Source: Symsagittifera roscoffensis
Lineage: Eukaryota > Xenacoelomorpha > Acoela > Convolutidae
Assembly (NCBI RefSeq): GCF_963678635.1
Contig: NC_087065.1
Span: 17,040,458-17,104,457 of the forward strand
DNA length: 64,000 nucleotides
Direction: 5' to 3'
A program made the position numbers and the translations under genes. This document shows, one piece after another, positions 60,446-64,000 of this stretch. Under the pieces are notes generated by a model. That model saw only the letters and a program-made list of their open reading frames with translations. It was not told the origin of the DNA and ran no database searches. How positions within the stretch are numbered: the first letter of the stretch is position 1; each line of letters opens with the position of its first letter.

Positions 60446-61168
60446 ATGCACAGTTTTGAGGTACCAATTTTGAGATCAACAATCTTCTCGAACTGGATGA
60501 ACATTGCGGAGAAGCAGCTTTTACACCTTGCTCAGATCATTCTATTTCCCGTCGAATTAAAATTAGTTACCTATGGTAAAACCATAAAGAGCAATAGCAA
60601 GATTTGTACGTATTCCTCATTCTTGGAAGCGGCAGGTTTTCTTCGGTCCACTGGCTTTATAAGGTGTTTGGAAGACAAAAGTCTGATACTGAAATCTCTA
60701 CTTAACTCGAAGCTTGGCATAAAATACCTCGGCACTGATTCGAAAACCCATCTCAACTATTTTCATTAAGGATTGGACTACATGTGCTCTGTGATAAACT
60801 CAAAAAGCGCCAATTGCTGAAGTCTACTGAAATCTATTATTGCGCTAAATAGCAAAAACGTAAAGCAGTCGCGGTAATTTATTTTTTTGACCGATATAAT
60901 TTACAGCTCATTAATTGTAAGCAACCAGTTTTTCACCACAGGCTTGGACTGTTTCGGTTTATATTACGTCCCCATTCGAGGAGCACTGAGAGAAGAAGGT
61001 TTTTTGCACTTGCCTCACCACCAGGGATGTACACCTCGATGTTGTGCCTTCATTGAACACCACCTCATGTGAGATGGGCATCGAACAAACTATAAAGCGC
61101 TGCGGTACACCCAGCACTTTTTGGTGGGATAACGGAACCACTTTTGTTGGTGTAGAAAAATAATTTTT
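60446..61168 (+). pseudogene. BEL/Pao-type LTR retrotransposon integrase relic
   Basis: The first frame (60446-60769) resembles the region before the integrase core in BEL/Pao polyproteins: AEKQLLHLAQ, then SFLEAAGFLRSTGF ('..L.PFLD..GllRvGGRl' in the family). After a gap, GLDCFGLYYVPIRGALREE (the 'vDlFGP' block with the first catalytic Asp) and, in another frame, KRCGTPSTFWWDNGTTFVG (second catalytic Asp in the D-N-G-T block). Several frameshifts and a TAA follow. No LTRs, protease or reverse transcriptase were seen in the window, so it is a fragment. Confidence 0.7.
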
Positions 61169-61243
61169 TGACTGCATCAAGCACTAGAACCGCTTAGCTC
61201 CAATGTATTTTCGCAAAATTGTATTGCGTGCAAGTTAAGCCTA

Positions 61244-61488
61244 CCGAGTGCACCTATATCTACAGCAACTAATAAATACTTGACTCCATTGTTTTGACTA
61301 GCGAACTTGTCTACAAAAGCCAAGTCCATACACCAGATTTCATTGATATATTTAGAAAACGCTTGAAGTCGTCGGAAAGACCTGATTGGTGGACCAATTT
61401 TTGTATACGATGTCTTGGTTTGTAAAAACTTTTCTACTTTCTTTTTTGATAAACCACTCGCTTTACTCAAGTTTTGAAAAGAACACAT
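61244..61488 (-). pseudogene. second, different integrase fragment (Polinton/retroelement DDE type)
   Basis: Minus-strand frame: KVEKFLQTKTSYTKIGPPIR (N-terminal linker), then INEIWCMDLAFVDKFAS with the first catalytic Asp, then NNGVKYLLVAVDI, after which the frame loses similarity near 61250. This W-x-M-D-L layout is seen in Maverick/Polinton integrases and related retroelement integrases, not in BEL/Pao. It lacks the second Asp and Glu and faces the BEL/Pao relic. Confidence 0.6.
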
Positions 61489-62490
61489 TGTCCTTAGCGA
61501 TAAACGTGTGCTCCACGGTACGCTAGGCAGAAGACGAATAGAAGACGAAAGGTTAGGAAGTACACGCCTGAAATACGAAACCGATAAAGAAGCGATTTGG
61601 AAGCGCTAATCCCCATTTAGTTTTTGCCTGTGCAGTACGCCGCAAGCTTCTTTCCGCTTTCTCAGGTGAAAAACTTCATCATAAGAAAAAATAATTACGA
61701 ACGCAGTAGTATGATTACGCTAACTGACTACGAGAATATGTTCCTTTAAGACTTGGAATGCCCAATCTGACGTTGTACTCAAAACGGGTGATCTTGTATG
61801 GGTGGTTGTATGCTTTTATCTTTACGCTCGCATCGTTGAGCTTAACTAAGAAGATACGGATGTGCACGTTCTGCCGTTACTTTCGCTCTGGTTCGTCAGT
61901 CTTTGGAGACGGAGGTTTATCACTATCAAATAGATCACTATCAAATAACGTGGAAGTTAGTAGTGCTGAAATTTGATTGAACTTGGAGCAACAATGTGAA
62001 ATTTGGTCTCGGGCAAAAACTTTAAATTAAATTGGTCGAGGGGTTCGTCGTAAGCTTGAACCTCAGCGCTTTCTTGTTTGTACTTTAGTAAACTACTCCT
62101 ATGAACTTAGATTGTTCTAGAAGACTGTAGAAGCAGAACAGTCTTGAAAGTTCTAGAACGTTTTGAATTTTATTGGGAACAAACTTTGACCAATTTTAAC
62201 CGTTTCATGCATTAAAATGTTGCAAACTTGATCAAATCTCGCCGCCAAAAAAGTTGCCTCAAGGACAAACTTCTGTGTAATGAGAGCTAGTTTTGATCAT
62301 AAGACATTGCCAAACAACTCTGTACTTTACCAAAAAATACAAAAGTTGATTAGATGGAAAAAAATTTTCATCAATCAAATTAGCGATAGAAGTTCAAAAT
62401 TTTTTGAACCTAATTAAATTGCTCTTTCCGATTTCCCAATCCTCTGGTAATTTCACCATTTCGTACTGCCTTAAAACTTAATAAGGCAGT
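61489..62490. other. no recognised gene
   Basis: Mixed composition and slightly GC-richer to about 61980, perhaps remains of the adjacent elements. A hairpin with two TTCTAGAA palindromes lies at 62114-62159. Confidence 0.4.
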
Positions 62491-62718
62491 ATGTATGAAC
62501 AAAAAATTAATCCAATCTCTCCACTTTTTCAATCATCATTACTGGATCGGCGCACAGTTGTGTTTCTATATGCTCCTGGATTGCAGAGACAAGTCTTTAA
62601 ACATGTTGAAAATTTGTCGGAACGATCAAAGAAAATGAAAGAACAAAAAAAGAACAAAGGGAGCGTCCTTGTTGCGGAACCCGCCTACAATTCACAAAAT
62701 GCACAGTTTTGCTCGTAA
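62491..62718 (+). other. unrecognised 75-codon open frame
   Basis: Starts ATG, contains LDRRTVVFLYAPGLQRQVF then a Lys/Glu-rich run (SERSKKMKEQKKNK). No domain, splice partner or promoter seen; may be chance or an exon of something outside the window. Confidence 0.2.
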
Positions 62719-62896
62719 TCATGTTCTGATTATGATTCATAACAGCAAAGTTCATTGTAAAAGCTCTTCAGGAAGTTTTTGACAAAATTAATGGGGGAGA
62801 GCAAATGCGGAAAAAAGTAAGACTGCTCATATTCAGAAGTTTTTTTAATTTGAAACAATAATAATGGTGTTAAAATAATGATGTACATAAATAATG

Positions 62897-63862
62897 GGCT
62901 TTTCTTCGTTTGCCCCCACCTGGCATGTGAATCAGTTTTAGTGTGTAACAAGGAGTTTTACAAGGTACCCGAACTCAGTAAGAAGAGAAAATAATCGATT
63001 ACATTACAATTATAATTGTACTTTTATCAAAATTATAAATAATTCAAAACGCCAAATTTAGATGTTTAAATAGTTTATAATCCATTATAATGATAACATT
63101 TTTTGTGACAATATAATAAATTGTAATCAATTTTAAATTTTTAAAATTTTTCCGAAATAATTTATAATTTTTTATGATCTGTTATAATCTATTATAAGAA
63201 ATTTTAATTCTTTTTTTTTCTGTCAAAAATCTCTAAAAATGAGTTGATTTGTCATTTTTTGGTTCATCTGAACGCAAACTTTTACCAGGAATTAAAAATT
63301 CCATAGAGGTTCTTTCATATTACTTGACAGAATCCCGCGGTAGGTGCAATTTAACTCTTCCATATGAATTATGAAACCAAAGCAACTAATGAAAAAATAA
63401 AAACTTTATAAATTTGAATTGGTTTGAAAACTGTTGAATCAATTTTCTCACTTTCACATAAACTAAAATCAATCTATAAACACCATAAAAAATAAGCAAT
63501 TCAGATGCAAGGTCGAAGACAAAATGGACTAACAAAAGGGATTATAAACAGTTATAATGGGTTTTAATGGATTTTTCTACTAAACAATTGATTTAGAAAT
63601 TCCGATAAAATAAGTCGATTTTGATCAATTATAATATATTATAATTGATCATTTTTTATTTCAAAAAAAAAGACTATCATTGATTATTAATTGATAAAAA
63701 TCAGTTTTTTCTAAATATTTGTAAGACTGGTACTAAAGTCATATTAAAACCGATTATTAACGCTTGAAACTGGATGCGGGTAAAGTATGGAGACCAAATA
63801 TGTAGTTCGTGACTTGAGTCTACATGTTAGACTTTAAAAGACTTTGATTGGGCAAAAAAGCC
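62897..63862. mobile_element. MITE family A, copy A8, split by an AT-palindromic element
   Basis: Left part GGCTTTTCTTCGTTTGCCCC to 'ttttacaaggta' (62966) and right part 'gtaaagtatggagaccaaat' (63779) to CAAAAAAGCC are the two halves of an A element. The outer flanks AAATAATG and ATATCATG match at 6 of 8. The 0.8-kb piece between is family F. Confidence 0.6.
62967..63778. repeat. AT-palindromic element, family F, copy 2
   Basis: Rich in TTATAATCCATTATAAT and TAATATATTATAATTGAT strings like those at 11051-11725. It interrupts an A element, which defines its ends to within a few bases; GGTA is shared at both edges and could be a short target duplication. No open frame. Confidence 0.55.
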
Positions 63863-64000
63863 ATATCATGTTTTGTTTTCTAAATAAAGTTTCGAAACAT
63901 TTCATCAAATAAGAAACAACTACTAAGTTAATTAGTTAATTGCTCCCCAACTCTCATTTTTTGCATTTGGTATGAACTTTTATAAATTTTGACGGACTGC
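63863..64000. other. window end, no recognised gene
   Basis: AT-rich, nothing recognised. Confidence 0.4.

Overview
The window is AT-rich nuclear DNA from an invertebrate animal. The evidence is two spliced genes with GT-AG introns and metazoan-type proteins, a 200-N scaffold gap, abundant small DNA transposons, LINE and LTR relics, and large satellite arrays. I cannot name the lineage. No prokaryotic operon, CRISPR array, rRNA or tRNA was seen.

Two genes could be modelled with matching splice phases, both on the minus strand. (1) A sphingomyelin synthase-like gene (9893 to 3099) has three coding exons and 312 residues, and keeps the His-His-Asp catalytic set at family spacing. (2) A KIND-domain gene (29161 to 22076) has six coding exons and 1424 residues: an acidic N-terminus, a KIND domain and a very long disordered tail.

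Layout. 1-2250: no gene, one dispersed repeat. 2251-11050: the sphingomyelin synthase gene and its surroundings, packed with two MITE families that are nested in one another and carry perfect 8-bp target duplications; an inverted satellite patch lies in its 5.5-kb intron. 11050-17500: AT-palindromic element, a decayed Asn/Arg/Ser-rich frame, and a 1.1-kb duplication with an insertion. 17501-17700: N gap. 17701-20462: LINE relics (reverse-transcriptase C-terminus, zinc fingers, SGNH esterase). 22076-29161: KIND gene. 26827-48864: a 7.35-kb unit present three times in tandem, each carrying the start codon and first three coding exons of the KIND gene plus 5 kb upstream. 47414-59417: six head-to-tail satellite units of about 2 kb, built from degenerate monomers of about 150-170 bp. 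60446-61488: relics of two different integrases in opposite orientation. 62897-63862: a MITE split by the AT-palindromic element.

The most notable feature is the triplicated promoter plus 5' exon block of the KIND gene, whose edge lies inside the satellite array. Exon phases allow distal copies to splice in frame only by skipping the nearer copies. The near-identity of the three copies means an assembly error must be excluded first.
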